From NCBI GenBank assembly GCA_949752795.1, contig OX457061.1, forward strand, positions 39,898,338 through 39,962,337: 64,000 nt of DNA, in the 5' to 3' direction. This document shows, in pieces, positions 1 to 10,650 of this stretch. The DNA is from Hyperoodon ampullatus. Lineage: Eukaryota; Chordata; Mammalia; Artiodactyla; Ziphiidae. The notes beneath the pieces are model-generated. The model saw only the letters and a list, made by a program, of their open reading frames with translations, did no database searches and was not told the DNA's origin. How positions within the stretch are numbered: the first letter of the stretch is position 1; each line of letters opens with the position of its first letter. The translations under genes were made by a program, and so were the position numbers.

Positions 1-194
1 TTTTTCACTCAGTGTGGACTTTGAGCATCTGAAGTTGATTCCTTTAAAACCTTCCCAGTCTGTGTACCCCCTGGGAAGTCTTTGGATTCACACTCCAATT
101 CAAAACTCCTGCCTATAGCAAATTGTCTGTCCTAATAATCACACACTATTTTAATTGATCTATGTGAACACCTGCCTTCTCCATCCCATGGGAA

Positions 195-350
195 GGACTG
201 AGCTTCATTCATTTATTCACTCCTTCAGGGGATCAATTGGTCACCAGTAACTTTTTTTTTGAACAAATATGTCCTGAGTGCTCACTGTGTGCTGAGGGTG
301 TGTAGGTGAGCAATACCTGGTCCCTGCCTTCAAGGAACTCGTGGGTTTTG
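195..350 (-). repeat. L2 LINE 3' end fragment
   Basis: The + strand reads as the reverse complement of the L2 3' end: CATT-rich start, a 'tgagtgctcactgtgtgctg' motif, then 'tccctgccttcaaggaactc'. The copy is old, diverged and 5'-truncated. Boundaries are approximate. Confidence 0.6.
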
Positions 351-691
351 TAAGAGAAGCAGGGAAAAGTGAAGGGGTGGAAAGAAGCAAATAATCCCAG
401 AAACAGTGAGAACCAAGACAGACCCAGCCTCAATCACACTGAAAAAGGAAAATATCTATTTTCTCACTTTAACTCTTGAAATTTCAGTGTTCCTTTAGAC
501 AGAGTGACAGTCGTCAGCTGGTTGTCAAATAAAACTTTATTTAACTAAAGAAAAAAATGGAGAAATATTGGAGCACCTAAAATTTCCCCCATTAATTTGG
601 GTATTTTCAAGTACAGATTTTAGTAAATAGTTTATTTATATGAACATTCAAAAGCTTTGATTTTTATTTTGAGTTAGTAAAATATGGCCTT
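351..691. other. AT-rich stretch without recognised feature
   Basis: AT-rich unique sequence. I see no gene, tandem repeat or recognisable mobile element. The last 40 bases may already be a decayed MIR leading into the inverted repeat at 692. Confidence 0.5.
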
Positions 692-748
692 TGGAGTTGG
701 ATCCAAGGCATTGCAAGTTTCACAATCTCACCACTACTAACACCTTAA
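692..748. repeat. 57-bp inverted repeat, left copy
   Basis: This segment recurs as its reverse complement at 3980-4037 with about 6 differences in 57 positions, including an 18-base identical core (aaggcattgcaagtttca). It ends where the neighbouring L2 begins. It may derive from a MIR, because the surrounding pattern is weakly MIR-like, but the identical core is not MIR consensus as I recall it. Confidence 0.6.
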
Positions 749-1225
749 CACTACTGCTCAAACCCTTAATGGCTTCCCATTTCACTGAGAGGAAAAGCCA
801 GACCCTGCACAGTGGGTCACCAGGCCCTGAGCAATGAGCATGCCCTCCCCGCTCCCCTCCTCGGCCCTCAGCTGCAGCCCCAGCCATGTGGCCTCCTTGC
901 TGCTCCCTCTGTTGGGAATGGGCTCCGGCAGGTATCACACCCCTCCCCGCTGCCTGGCTTTACGTCTTTCCCACAGGCAAGCTCTCAGCAACACCCTCTC
1001 GGCCAGTCTCTTCCGAATTGCAACTCCCACTGCTCCCTGTGCTTCTTCCTTGTCCCTCGGCCTTGCTGTTTCCTCCACGGCACTTATCACTGTGTAACAG
1101 TCCACACTTCCACTTGACAATCCTGGGTCCTCTGCAACTCAGATGTAAACTCAGGAGGACAGAAAGTTGTTGTCTGCTTTGGGCACTGCGTGGCACACGG
1201 TGAATACTGTCCGGGCTGAGTGAGG
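749..1225 (+). repeat. L2 LINE fragment
   Basis: Matches the 3' part of L2 in forward orientation: the 'tggcttcccatttcactgag' block, a C-rich mid section, the 'cacttatcactgtgtaacag' block and a degraded 'gcgtggcacacggtgaatac' block near the end. Open frames at about 810-1330 on both strands lie in this repeat and are not genes. Confidence 0.7.
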
Positions 1226-1750
1226 GCGTAGTCACATTACAGGAGCGCTCGGAGGGGACTGCCTGACCCAGTGGGAAACTGATTCCCCATGGCCCAAGGT
1301 TTGGGGGTTGTTCCCTTGAAGCCAGCACACCTTCAGTCGAAGCTTTGTGTTTGTTGAGTTTGCCCTTCCCTGAGAGGTGGGCAGGTCAACTCCTCACCTT
1401 CAAGATGGGCCCATTGGAATCACTACTGCCACTCCAGAGGCGACACCACCTTTCAAGCAGCCCCAGTTTCCTAGCAAAGCCATTTAATGGGTTCATAAGT
1501 AGTAAAGGAGGTGAGAACAGGATTCTGCCCAAAGCTAGGCAGACCCTTGGCTAGAGACCCAAACTCTTTGCACCTCAGTCTCCCCAACTATGGGGAGAAA
1601 ACAAAAAATGGGGGAAAAATTGAAAAACGCCTGCTTTGTCCACCTCTGGAGGTATTGTGGGATCAAATGGAATAAAGTCTATGAAAATGCTTAGAACTGT
1701 GCCCCTCACCGTTGATACAGTGATAACTGAGCTCTGCTCCCCATACCTAC
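1226..1750. other. Unique sequence, no feature seen
   Basis: Moderate-GC unique DNA. I see no repeat family, splice-flanked exon or RNA gene. Confidence 0.5.
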
Positions 1751-1764
1751 AATAGGTGCTTCTA

Positions 1765-1970
1765 GGGCTTCCCTGGTGGCGCAGTGGTTGAGAGTCCGCC
1801 TCCCAATGCAGGGAACACGGGTTCATGCCCCGGTCCAGGAAGATCCCACATGACGTGGAGCGGCTGGGCCCGTGAGCCATGGCCGCTGAGCCTGCACGTC
1901 CGGAGCCTGTGCTCCACAACAGGGAGAGGCCACGGCAGTGAGAGGCCCGCGTACCGCAAAAAAAAAAAAA
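1765..1970 (+). mobile_element. CHR-type tRNA-derived SINE (short form)
   Basis: Complete short-form SINE from 'gggcttccctggtggcgcag' to an A14 tail. It is flanked by a perfect 14-bp TSD (aataggtgcttcta) at 1751-1764 and 1971-1984. The tRNA-related head holds Pol III A/B-box-like segments. The intact TSD and uniform tail mark a fairly recent insertion. Confidence 0.95.
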
Positions 1971-1984
1971 AATAGGTGCTTCTA

Positions 1985-2253
1985 ATTTTTTTAAATAAAT
2001 TTATTTATTTTGGGCTGTGTTGGGTCTTCGTTGCTGTGCGCAGGTTTTCTCTAGTTGCGGCAAGCGGGGGCTACTCTTCGTTGCAGTGGCTTCTATTGTT
2101 GCAGAGCACGGTCTCTAGGTGCACAGGGTCAGTAGTTGTGGTGCACGGGCTTAATTGCTCCACAGCACGTGGGATCTTCTTGGACTAGGGTTCGAACCCG
2201 TGTCCCCTCCATTGGCAGGTGGATTCTTAACCACTGTGCCAACAGGGAAGTCC
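1985..2253 (-). mobile_element. CHR-type SINE (long form), inverted
   Basis: Reverse-complement long-form SINE with its A-rich tail on the left and the 5' end near 2253. TSD 'taggtgct' lies at 1973-1980 and 2254-2261. The left TSD overlaps that of the SINE at 1765-1970, giving a tail-to-tail pair. It is more diverged, hence older, than its neighbour. Confidence 0.9.
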
Positions 2254-2407
2254 TAGGTGCTCCTTCTGAATCTGCATTCAGAGTAGAGTTTATCCCAGGC
2301 TCTCACCTCAGCTCCAGTAACCTGCCCGACTCTTCACAACCCCAGGGTGTGTCCCCATGAGTAAGACAGGGAAAACCATCACAGTTTGTTCATGAGCTGA
2401 AGAGGAA

Positions 2408-2453
<46 letters not shown>

Positions 2454-2454
2454 A
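2408..2454. repeat. (CT)n(CA)n microsatellite
   Basis: A short CT run passes directly into about 18 CA units with one 'ta' interruption near the end. Confidence 0.97.
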
Positions 2455-3979
2455 GAAAGTCAAATAGAATTGGCATCCCATACTCTTGATTTCCCTGCTG
2501 ATAGTCTATTCTTCTAATAACACCTGCAGAAATTTTCTAGTGGATCAAAGGGAACATCTCCCAGGGAAGCTGACTCTCCACTCACATGTGGCTATTGACA
2601 AAGCAGCTAAGACCTGGCCAGGCTGCAATGATTTCCCTTCCTTGTCGTCCCTGAACACCCTTGCCCACACAGCCCAGCCCACTCACCCCACTACCAAACT
2701 CTGCCCAACAGGAAGAATAAAGAACAGCCAAGCAGGGCTACTGATTTCAGACTCCCCACTTGGCTAGACCCCTCGGTCATGAACTTCCTCTTTTCCTTCC
2801 ACAGGCTTCCCGGCCAGGCTATGGGTGCAGGTATTTTCCTCTTCCTGGCTGTAATCCTCTCACCGTGGCACCTTATTGTGGCTACAGTTTTGGGGGGCCC
2901 ACACCCACTGAGCACAGCACACTGCTTTCACTTTTTTCTCTTTTTAAACATATCCAAATATCAGGAGGTCTCTAATCCTTCTCACTGAGGTCCGCGGCTT
3001 TCACGAGTAGACTGTTTGGGGTTTCTATTGAATTGCCTTTCAATATATGAAAGGCATTTAGATTGGCACAGTCACAAATGGCATGTCAACAGATTTGATT
3101 CTAAAATCAGTTCTCCCCTTTTGGGTAGCAATGGGGTCCATGAATTCAGACCCTGCCAGAAGTTTCCACTGCTCCCCTCCCATTAAATCTAGATGGGGAG
3201 CAATAAACACCCCCCTTTCACGTGGGTGTCTCCCTCTCAGTAAACACTAACTGGCTGAGCAGAGAGGGAAGTGCCTCTCAGAGCCAAGGCCTGGCCAAAA
3301 CGGAGGGGAGGGGAGAGACTTGTCAATGGCTAGTGTCAGGACGCAATCCCCAGGGAAGACACTGGGCAGCCTGGATTGCTCACTGCCCTGGTGGGGATTT
3401 CTCTTTTTCCTCTTCTGCAACTCTCATCCTTGACAGCATCGTTGAGATGTGAATCAAACTCAGTGCCTTTGAAAGACAAAGCTGAGGGCCAGAAAGTATC
3501 CCTGTTCTGTGAATGAGCTTGTTTCCAGAATAGGGTCTCTTTTCAGAAATGGAGAGGTGGCCACCAAGAGAACAAAAGTAACCTGACCAAGGCCATGGTG
3601 GCAGCCATGCCGTGGCAGAAATGGAAGCCCAGTGGCCCAGACACCGAGTCCAAGCTCAGACCTTCAGAACAGCCTGCTCTCTGGGTTACCTTTCAGTCAA
3701 AGTATAACACAGAACAGGAGCCAAGTAAAAATATTGTTTTTAATTTGTTTTTGATTTTTAAAAGGCTTCCCAGGTCATAAATTAATGGGCCATGATAAAA
3801 ATGTACGGGGTGAAGGAAGCAATCTAAGTGACTGCTGAAAATTCCTGCCTGCATGATTCTGAGAGAGTCACCACTCAGGTAGAGCCTTGCTGGACACCAG
3901 ACACCCATCAGCCTGGAAAAGGGGAGAGTCTAGTCTTTTCTGCCTTTGCTAATGTATTGTAATCAATTTATCTATAATA
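2455..3979. other. Unique sequence, no feature seen
   Basis: About 1.5 kb of unique-looking DNA. Several open frames of 60-90 codons occur on both strands, but none has recognisable protein similarity or convincing splice context. Confidence 0.5.
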
Positions 3980-4037
3980 TTAAGGTGTTAGCAGTAGTGA
4001 GATTCTGAAACTTGCAATGCCTTTGATCTAACTCCCA
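3980..4037. repeat. 57-bp inverted repeat, right copy
   Basis: Reverse-complement partner of 692-748, with the same 18-base core. Similarity stops on both sides, so it is either a short inverted duplication or two members of an unnamed repeat. Confidence 0.6.
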
Positions 4038-4340
4038 GATCAAGCCACAAAGCCTATGAATACAGCTCAAGGAAGGGTTGGGAAGCAGGAAGGCCACATT
4101 CTTGAGGAGGAGTGGGGATGGAGAGAGATGCATTGATTACAAGGCAGGTCACATCACTGAACCACAACCCCAAATCCAAAGCAAGCAGTCAGAGAGACTC
4201 TGTCTACTGGTTGGGAGACTTTGTTCTCAGATCCATTAAAAATGCTTGTGAAAGCATTTCGTGAGCTCAAAAACACTCTTGCAAATCCAGTTGTTCTTAT
4301 TTTGGGGCTGTGAAGGGAGAATTCCTCTGGAGGCTTGAAC
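4038..4340. other. Unique sequence, no feature seen
   Basis: Nothing recognised apart from general unique sequence. Confidence 0.4.
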
Positions 4341-4786
4341 CCTTGTACTATAAGTGCATTTCAAAGACACCATCTCAAACAGACATATCGCAGCTGTGGG
4401 ACACAGATACTAGCTAAACAACCAGATAAGAAGCTAGGCCTGCCCCACCCATGAAGTTCCCCTTTTGGAAAGCCCTGGGTGACCTAGATAACTGACCATT
4501 TGAATGACCCCACTCAAGGGAAGGAAACCTTCCCTCACCCTAATTCTCATTCTTATATTTTAAGTTTGCTAATAAAGAGTGAACTTGTGAAGCCCTAGGC
4601 CCCCTACCCCAATAAAGGCAGAACCCCAGATTTCTCTACATCTCTGTGTGCCCCTTGGGCATTCTGTGTACCCTCCAGGACTGTGAGTAATAAGCTTTGT
4701 CTTTTTTCAAAGTTCCCTGATGGTTGTTGCTGAGGTGCGTCTTGCAATCTAAACAAGAAGCACAAGTGCTGGTCCAGCCACAGTAT
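4341..4786 (+). mobile_element. Putative solitary retroviral-type LTR (old)
   Basis: The layout resembles a class I endogenous retrovirus LTR: C-rich U3-like sequence, two AATAAA signals (about 4570 and 4610), a third AATAA-type signal before 'gctttgtctttttt', and a U5-like stretch after it. I see no matching second LTR, primer-binding site or gag/pol frame, so a solitary LTR is most likely. Ends are uncertain, and an unrelated old repeat is possible. Confidence 0.45.
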
Positions 4787-5161
4787 TAGCTCAGGTAGGG
4801 AATTGTCTGTGGGGGGCTTGCCACAAGTAGTACGGGCCCAGGCCAATGTCCCCAGGCATTCCCAGCTTCTAGCATCACTAATGACACTTTGAGAGTCACA
4901 CAAGCAACTCTTGAAAACGTCCGCTCAGGTTCATTCTGCCAAGAAGAGCTTCCACAAACGAGATCACACCCTTCAAAGTCCATCTCAGCTTGCTCTCCTC
5001 ATGAAGGGGTTTTATGCTCCCCTTGAATGTTTATTCATTATCCTTTTCTGAATCCCCCAAAGCCCATTATATATTTCAAGAGCATTCACATTCTCTCTTC
5101 TGTCAATTATTTGTGCAGTTACGCCCTTTGGGTTAGGATTTGTGTCTGTCCTCTTACGTCA
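4787..5161. other. Unassigned sequence right of the LTR-like block
   Basis: I see no clear retroviral internal region or other feature. Confidence 0.4.
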
Positions 5162-5404
5162 TCAAGGTATGCTGCTCAGTCGTTGTTGATTTAGAGCAAA
5201 CTGAGCCCAGTATTCTCTGATGGCAAGAAAATCTTCTAGCATTTTAGGAACTTTCGCTTCCAAAGGTGCCCAATTAATACAATAGGAATAGTCTGTGTCC
5301 TGGGGCAATATGCCTAAAGTAGTTTGGGGGGCCCAGGTGTCTACTAACTTCCCTGCACAATGATGGTTAAGATCTGCAAAGCATTCTCTAGAAGTCCATT
5401 CCAA
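5162..5404 (-). other. Unexplained 80-codon open frame
   Basis: An open frame on the minus strand starts MEWTSRECFADLNHHCAGKL and ends NQQRLSSIP. It is rich in D, E, W and Q and has none of the low-complexity or SINE-like composition of other frames here. I do not recognise a family. It could be a decayed retroviral or processed-gene fragment, or chance. No exon boundaries are convincing, although GTAAGA follows shortly after the stop. Confidence 0.15.
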
Positions 5405-5639
5405 TTACTTTTAAAACCCCAGCATGATTACTCTCATGGAAATTTAGAACAATGGCCAATTTCAAATTATATTCCTGTATTTGAATATATTAAGAAATAC
5501 TTATTAATTTGCTCACTCATTTGCATTTCTGAAAAAAATACAGAACCAGAAAACTTACACACAGCTAAGGAGATTAATGGCAACCCTCTGTTGAACAGTG
5601 ATCTTCCAAGGTTGTCAATCTCTTAGAAAATCCACTGAA

Positions 5640-6145
5640 AACATGACAAGGGCGTGGAGGTCTTTTGTTTGTGCCTGCCCAGCATCTACTATCCCTTCTG
5701 ATAATGGTACCCATCCCAGTTTTCCTTAGGATTATCCCCCCAGCCTTCCTTCAGTTTCATATGGGGTTTATCCTGCAAGATCAGGCACAGGCACATGACC
5801 AAGGCATGATCATCGTATTCCAGTCTTCTAGACACAATAATTGGCTTAGAGATGGGAAGATGAACTACCTAAAACATTCAAGTTAGAATAATCTGGGAAT
5901 TTGCTTAAACAATTGCAAAACATGTCCTTTCTCTCCTAGGGTTGCTCAACAGGTAGAATATAAATCTAGATCTACTGGTGTCCACCTTTGCCATCACCTG
6001 AATGAAGCCAGCTCAGAAGGAAGCAGCCTAAGAGGTAGAGAAGGAGAAAGATTGATTTCTCATAAATCAGTTTGAGTACCTAGATTAAATCATGTCTGAA
6101 GTTCTAGACTTTTCAGTTAGATAAACCAATAAATTCCCTTTTTGC
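5640..6145 (+). mobile_element. Old LTR-like interspersed repeat (family not assigned)
   Basis: The block reads like an old mammalian LTR-type repeat: 'ggttgctcaacaggtagaat', 'aatgaagccagctcagaagg', and an AATAAA-bearing end near 6125 (ccaataaattccctttttgc). I recall the pattern as MLT/MER-like but cannot fix the family. Confidence 0.45.
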
Positions 6146-6214
6146 TTGTCTTATCATGATTAGGTTTATGCCACTCGTGATTATGAGTCCTGAGTAACGG
6201 ACCATAGATAATAA

Positions 6215-6462
6215 TATGATAATAGTAGTTACCATTTACTGAGTACCTGGTATGTGCCAGGCAGATTAAATCCATTTTATCTCTAAGATTCACAACCATG
6301 GAAGATGGTCACTATAAAGACTGACTTTCCTGGTGAGGGAATTAAGACTCAGAGAATAGTTTGTCCAAGGTCACACGATCAGTAAGTGGCAGAAGTGGGA
6401 TTTGAATTCAAGTCTTCCTGCCTCCAGAATCTGTATTCTCATCCCTACACCAGGCTGCCTCA
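6215..6462 (-). repeat. MIR SINE
   Basis: Near full-length MIR in reverse: 'tgagtacctggtatgtgcca', then 'aaggtcacacgatcagtaag', then 'ggcagaagtgggatttgaat'. This is the diverged tRNA-derived core repeat of all mammals. Confidence 0.9.
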
Positions 6463-7841
6463 TCAAGGGAAGGACATGTACTACAAATTGACAGCAGGGA
6501 ATAAAGATTCTTCCCAGGCATGATTGGCTTCTCATCAATGATTACAAAGTGAGGTGTAATTATTTTATATTAAATCATCTCCTTGGCTTTCCAAATCCTC
6601 CTCAAACTCAAGCAGTCAGGTCCTTTTATCCCCAGATCCTTTGCTGTGTTGCATGACTTCGTTACCCAACACGGAAGTCTGACCACTGTTGCCACTCCAG
6701 TTGGAAATAAGGAAGAAAAGGTTTGTGGGATCCAGGCTCCAACACCCTCTATTAGGCTGTGTGGTTTAGACTCTTGGAATATGAGGGCTGAAGCTCTATT
6801 GAGTGGTCAAAGGGGAGGTGAGAATTTTACTCTGACACCAGGTCAACTCATCAAATCCAGGGTCCCGGCCAGACACTGGAGCTGGAACCTGGGGGGAGAC
6901 AGCTTGTGCTTTAGGGGGCATCCGGCTGCCCAAGCCTGGAGGACATAGGAGTCAACCCCACTGAGGACTTTGTCACCTTCAGTGGGAAGATTATCTGGGA
7001 TTATCAGAGATTAGGTGAAGGGAGAAAGCAGTGTCTATTTAATCCCATGGCTAATGAGTTGAGAAGGAATTCCCTGTTGAAAGAATCTGTCTGCTTTGCA
7101 GACCACACGTCTCCTGCTTCCCTGTGGCCTGAGGAAAAGGCAGACTCGCAGGCGAGCAGTGGAAGCACCTGCATAAAACCTGGCTGCCAGTGTCCCAGAC
7201 CACAGTCGTCCTCCCCTCCCCTTCTCCGGAATGCCCTATCTTCACCTGTTAGTAAAATTCAGATGTGTCTGGGGAGAAAGACCTTTAAGGCTTCGCCACC
7301 TGCAAAGTGATATGGCAAAAGCAATGGATCAAAGACATTTGAAAGGGAAGAAATGAAAGAAGTGAAAGGCCAAAGAGAAACAGAGGGCCTCCCACACCGG
7401 TGGGGAGGTCTTCCCCACTCTGCTAAGGCTACTGCCTGACCCTGAGCCGAAGGGCACTGAGAGCCTGGCAGAACCTCCACTCAAAGACTGAAGTGACAGG
7501 ACTGCAGCAAGAAGCCTCCCAGCCTCAGTTATTCAGGCGACGGTCCATGCAGAGTTGGCAAAAAGGCATCCCTTGGGTGGCAGCCATAGCAATGGGCTGC
7601 TTTTTCTTTTTTAAATATCATTTTAAATTTAGGGTCTAATTGGAAAAATAATATACAAATGCACTCTGCTTTTTAAAATTAAAACATTTGGATAAGGCTA
7701 AAGTCCTTCTTGATCACCACTCCAATCTCACCGTCTGAGGTAGCCAAAGTTAGGAGTAACTCCTTCTAGAAATGTGTATGTGCACATGTATGCATGCAAG
7801 TGTGTGCACATATGTGTCCCCAGAAACTATTTATAGACACA
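6463..7841. other. Unique sequence, no feature seen
   Basis: About 1.4 kb without recognised repeats. Open frames at 6583-6948 (121 codons, +) and 7047-7310 (87 codons, +) have no family resemblance and no supporting signals. Confidence 0.5.
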
Positions 7842-8312
7842 CCTCGGTTTATTGCCCTTCAATTTATTGCGGTTTTTTTTTTTTTTAACAAATTGAATGT
7901 TTGTGGCAACCCTGTATCAAGCAAGTCTATCAGTGCCATTTTTCAACAGCATTTGCTCATTTTGTGTCTTTGTGTCACATATTGGTAATTCTCCTAATAT
8001 GTCAAACTTTTTTGTTAGTATTATATTTGTTATGGTGATCTGTGATCAGTGATCTTTGATGTTACTATTGCAAAAAGATTACGACTCACTGAAGGCTCAG
8101 ATAATGGTTAGCATTTTTTAGTGATAAAGTATTTCTAAATTAAGGTACGTACATTTTTTAGACATAATGCTATTGCCCACTTAATAGACTACAGTATAGT
8201 GTTATAACCGCTGGGAAGCCAAAAAAAGAAAATATGTGGCTCACTTTATTGCAATATTCGCTTTCTTGCGGTGGTCTGGAACTGAACCTGCAAGTATCTC
8301 TAAGGCTGCCTG
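7842..8312. mobile_element. Internally deleted Tigger (pogo/Tc1-mariner) DNA transposon
   Basis: Terminal regions resemble Tigger1-type elements: 'cacacctcggtttattgccc' on the left, and on the right the matching inverted end through 'gtggtctggaactgaacctg'. Sub-terminal blocks such as 'gatctgtgatcagtgatctt' and 'agactacagtatagtgttat' are present. At about 470 bp the transposase region is missing, so this is a non-autonomous or internally deleted copy. Confidence 0.75.
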
Positions 8313-8786
8313 CTGCATTTTTGCATGAATATATGTGTTTACATAAGTGGTATGCTACCCATCTGTGATTTGTCTTTTTCACTCAGAAAAGCGTCTTGGG
8401 AATCCATCCACATTGAGAGCCACTTCCACCTTCCACCTGGACTTTTTGAGGCAGAGCCAAGTACCCATGAAACTGAGCTACATTCGCTCATCCACTCACC
8501 TTGTTCCTGCCCTTTTTTCTCTCTCACGCTGGGTCAGCATTCCCTCATCAGCGATGCTTGAGCTTCACGGAGGTGCTGCAAGGAGGTGGGGGTAAAGGGA
8601 CTTGCTGGTGGCCGGTGAGCATCCTCCAGCACCTTCCCACACCCAAGAAGAACTGCCACCCTCTCTGCCAGGTGGCCTGGGGTGAGGGCGGGCTCAGGGA
8701 GAACACAGCCACTCCACAGAGCCTTCTCTCCCACAGGCCCATTCCTAATATAGAAGATTACCAGGGGGTGGGCCTTCCTGTGAAAG
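8313..8786. other. Unique sequence, no feature seen
   Basis: Overlapping open frames of 60-117 codons lie on both strands (8325-8887) without family resemblance. I regard them as chance. Confidence 0.5.
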
Positions 8787-8787
8787 G

Positions 8788-8995
8788 CAGCACAGAATGG
8801 TGAAAGGCACATATATTTTAGAGCTGGTAGACAGGTTCGATGCTTTCGCCCAGACCACTTGCTTACTAGCTCTATGTTCCTGGGCACCTTCCTAACCTCT
8901 TTAAGCTTCAGTTTCCATGTCTGGAAAGAGTAGTTAATTCTAGCCAGCTTGCAGGGTGCCTTCTTATACCAAATGCTAAAAGGAATAGCTGCTCT
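8788..8995 (+). repeat. MIR SINE
   Basis: Forward MIR: the box-B-like 'aggttcgatgctttcgccc' region, 'cttgcttactagctctatgt', 'cctctttaagcttcagtttc'. Diverged. Confidence 0.8.
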
Positions 8996-9000
8996 TATGA

Positions 9001-9212
9001 TGACGTCAGGGCTGATACATCGGCAGGGAGGCTCAAGTTACTCAGTTTAGGGGTCACCCCAGGAAGTTTTCAGACCCAGACAGAGGGAACTTTGCAAGCA
9101 GGGCCACAGACACTCCAAGGTTACAGCAGGCTGGAGAGTTCCCCTCATTGGCACTGGGCGGGGGGCGGCCAATGAATCCCAAACTACCACCAGGGCAGCC
9201 CAGGCCCATTGG
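9001..9212. promoter_or_regulatory. Candidate promoter/enhancer module (CRE, CCAAT, GC boxes)
   Basis: A perfect palindromic CRE (TGACGTCA) is at 9001-9008. A GC-box run (gggcggggggcgg) at 9156-9168 is flanked by an inverted and a direct CCAAT box (tcattgg 9145-9151; ccaatga 9169-9175). A further ATTGG is at 9208-9212, with CpGs clustered to about 9290. CREB, NF-Y and Sp1 families bind such sites. Activity and direction are inference; no transcript start is visible. Confidence 0.4.
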
Positions 9213-9574
9213 CTACACAGCACACTCTACCCACAGCCTCCCGACCCGCCACCCCGTGGATGCCGGCCTTGGGGGTCACAGGCTTGACACCTCTTCTAAA
9301 GCATCAGTGGCTCAGGTTCTTTGCCTTGTGCCTTTTTCTGCCTCAAGGGTCCCCTTGTCCCTCATTCTCTCTCTTTCCTCTTAGTCTTTTGAATATGTTG
9401 TAACTACTAGGTGTTGGGGGGCAGGAAACTTGAGAGGAAATGAAATGTGCTCCCAGACTTGCCAGTTTAAAAACAGCCCAAGCTTGGGTAAGAAAGGAGA
9501 GAGAAGGTTCTCTTCCCAAAGTTAGATTTTTTTTTTTTTATTAGTGGTAGATTTGGGGTTTTGATTGAGGGGCA
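9213..9574. other. Unique sequence, no feature seen
   Basis: C-rich stretch followed by a short T-run (about 9527-9539). No gene recognised. Confidence 0.4.
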
Positions 9575-9755
9575 TGGTGATGTGTCAGAGTGGTTAAGAA
9601 GCTGGCTTTGGAAGCAGAGCCATATGAGCCTGAATTGGAGCTTGGGCAGGGGACCCACCCCCATGCCCAGCCTCAGTTTCCTCATACCTCATAGCTTCTC
9701 ACGCCATGGCTGTGACTAGCACTAAGTGCTTGATAAATAGCATTATTTTATTTCT
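9575..9755 (+). repeat. MIR SINE
   Basis: Forward MIR: 'cagagtggttaagaagctgg', 'cagcctcagtttcctcatac', then the 'aagtgcttgataaatagcat' tail. Confidence 0.85.
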
Positions 9756-9998
9756 CTAGCGATCCCTGATTCTTCAGTAACAAGCTTACACAGGAGTTGG
9801 CTGAACAACCAATTTCTTACACCCCTTTTCAAATGCTTTAATTTGAGCCAAAGGAAGAAAAGAAGCAAAATGATCTACAGCCATGGGTTTCCATGTTCCA
9901 AATTGAGGACTGCCTTGGAACCAAGATTTAATTCCATCAAAAATGATGTTTTGCAGATTGTATGAGCATTTCAGAGCTAAACGAAATTCACAAGAATG

Positions 9999-10120
9999 GG
10001 GAATTCCCTGGCAGTCTAGTGATTAGGACTCCGTGCTTTCATTGCTGAGGGCCCGGGTTCAACCCCTGGTCAGGGAACTAAGATCCTGCAAGCTGAGTGG
10101 CACAGACAAAAAAAAAAAAA
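9999..10120 (+). mobile_element. CHR-type SINE, short tRNA-like form
   Basis: About 120-bp SINE from 'ggggaattccctggcagtct' to an A14 tail, with 'gggcccgggttcaacccctg' carrying the B-box-like segment. This older subgroup, tRNA head plus A-tail, is shared with ruminants in my recollection. TSD not clear. Confidence 0.88.
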
Positions 10121-10224
10121 AAGAAATGTTACAAATCCTTTGCCTATGAAACATCTAGAATCAACATAAGCAGTCGGCTCACTGTCCCAGGACTTCTAGT
10201 GTCTTCTCTTCTTCACTAGGGATA

Positions 10225-10335
10225 CTAATAACAGCTCACTCTAGGACAAACCCACTACACACATTTAACCCTTTGCACAAACTATGAGGTAGATATACTG
10301 TTAACCCCATTTAATGAATGGAGAATTGGGTACTG
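10225..10335 (-). repeat. MIR SINE fragment
   Basis: Reverse MIR middle part: 'caaactatgaggtagatata' followed by 'ttaaccccatttaatgaatg'. Confidence 0.6.
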
Positions 10336-10464
10336 GCTTAATGGCTGGATCTCTCAGCCTCTGTTGAAGGAATCCTTTCTTCACATAGGTTCCTGGCTTC
10401 CTCAGAGAGCATGTATTCTACTGCCTCATAGCACGGAGACAACTACAAGACACGAAACAAAGGT

Positions 10465-10650
10465 AGGCAGCTATGGTGAAATGAACAGACTACAGGATTT
10501 AGCTTCTAAAGGCCTGGCTCATAATCCATATACTACCCTTTGAACATGAGTAAGTCATCATCTCAGGCTCCATTTATTAATTTGTAAAATGCACAAAACC
10601 ATACCCCACTGGGCCAAATAACATAATGCATATAAACTACTCCACAAATG
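10465..10650 (+). repeat. MIR SINE
   Basis: Forward MIR pattern, strongly diverged: a head near 10480, 'gagtaagtcatcatctcagg', then 'catttattaatttgtaaaat'. Confidence 0.6.

Noticed and set aside
9999..10120. tRNA-like gene
   Set aside because: The tRNA resemblance is the head of a SINE. It has an A-tail and does not fold as a complete cloverleaf with intact ends.
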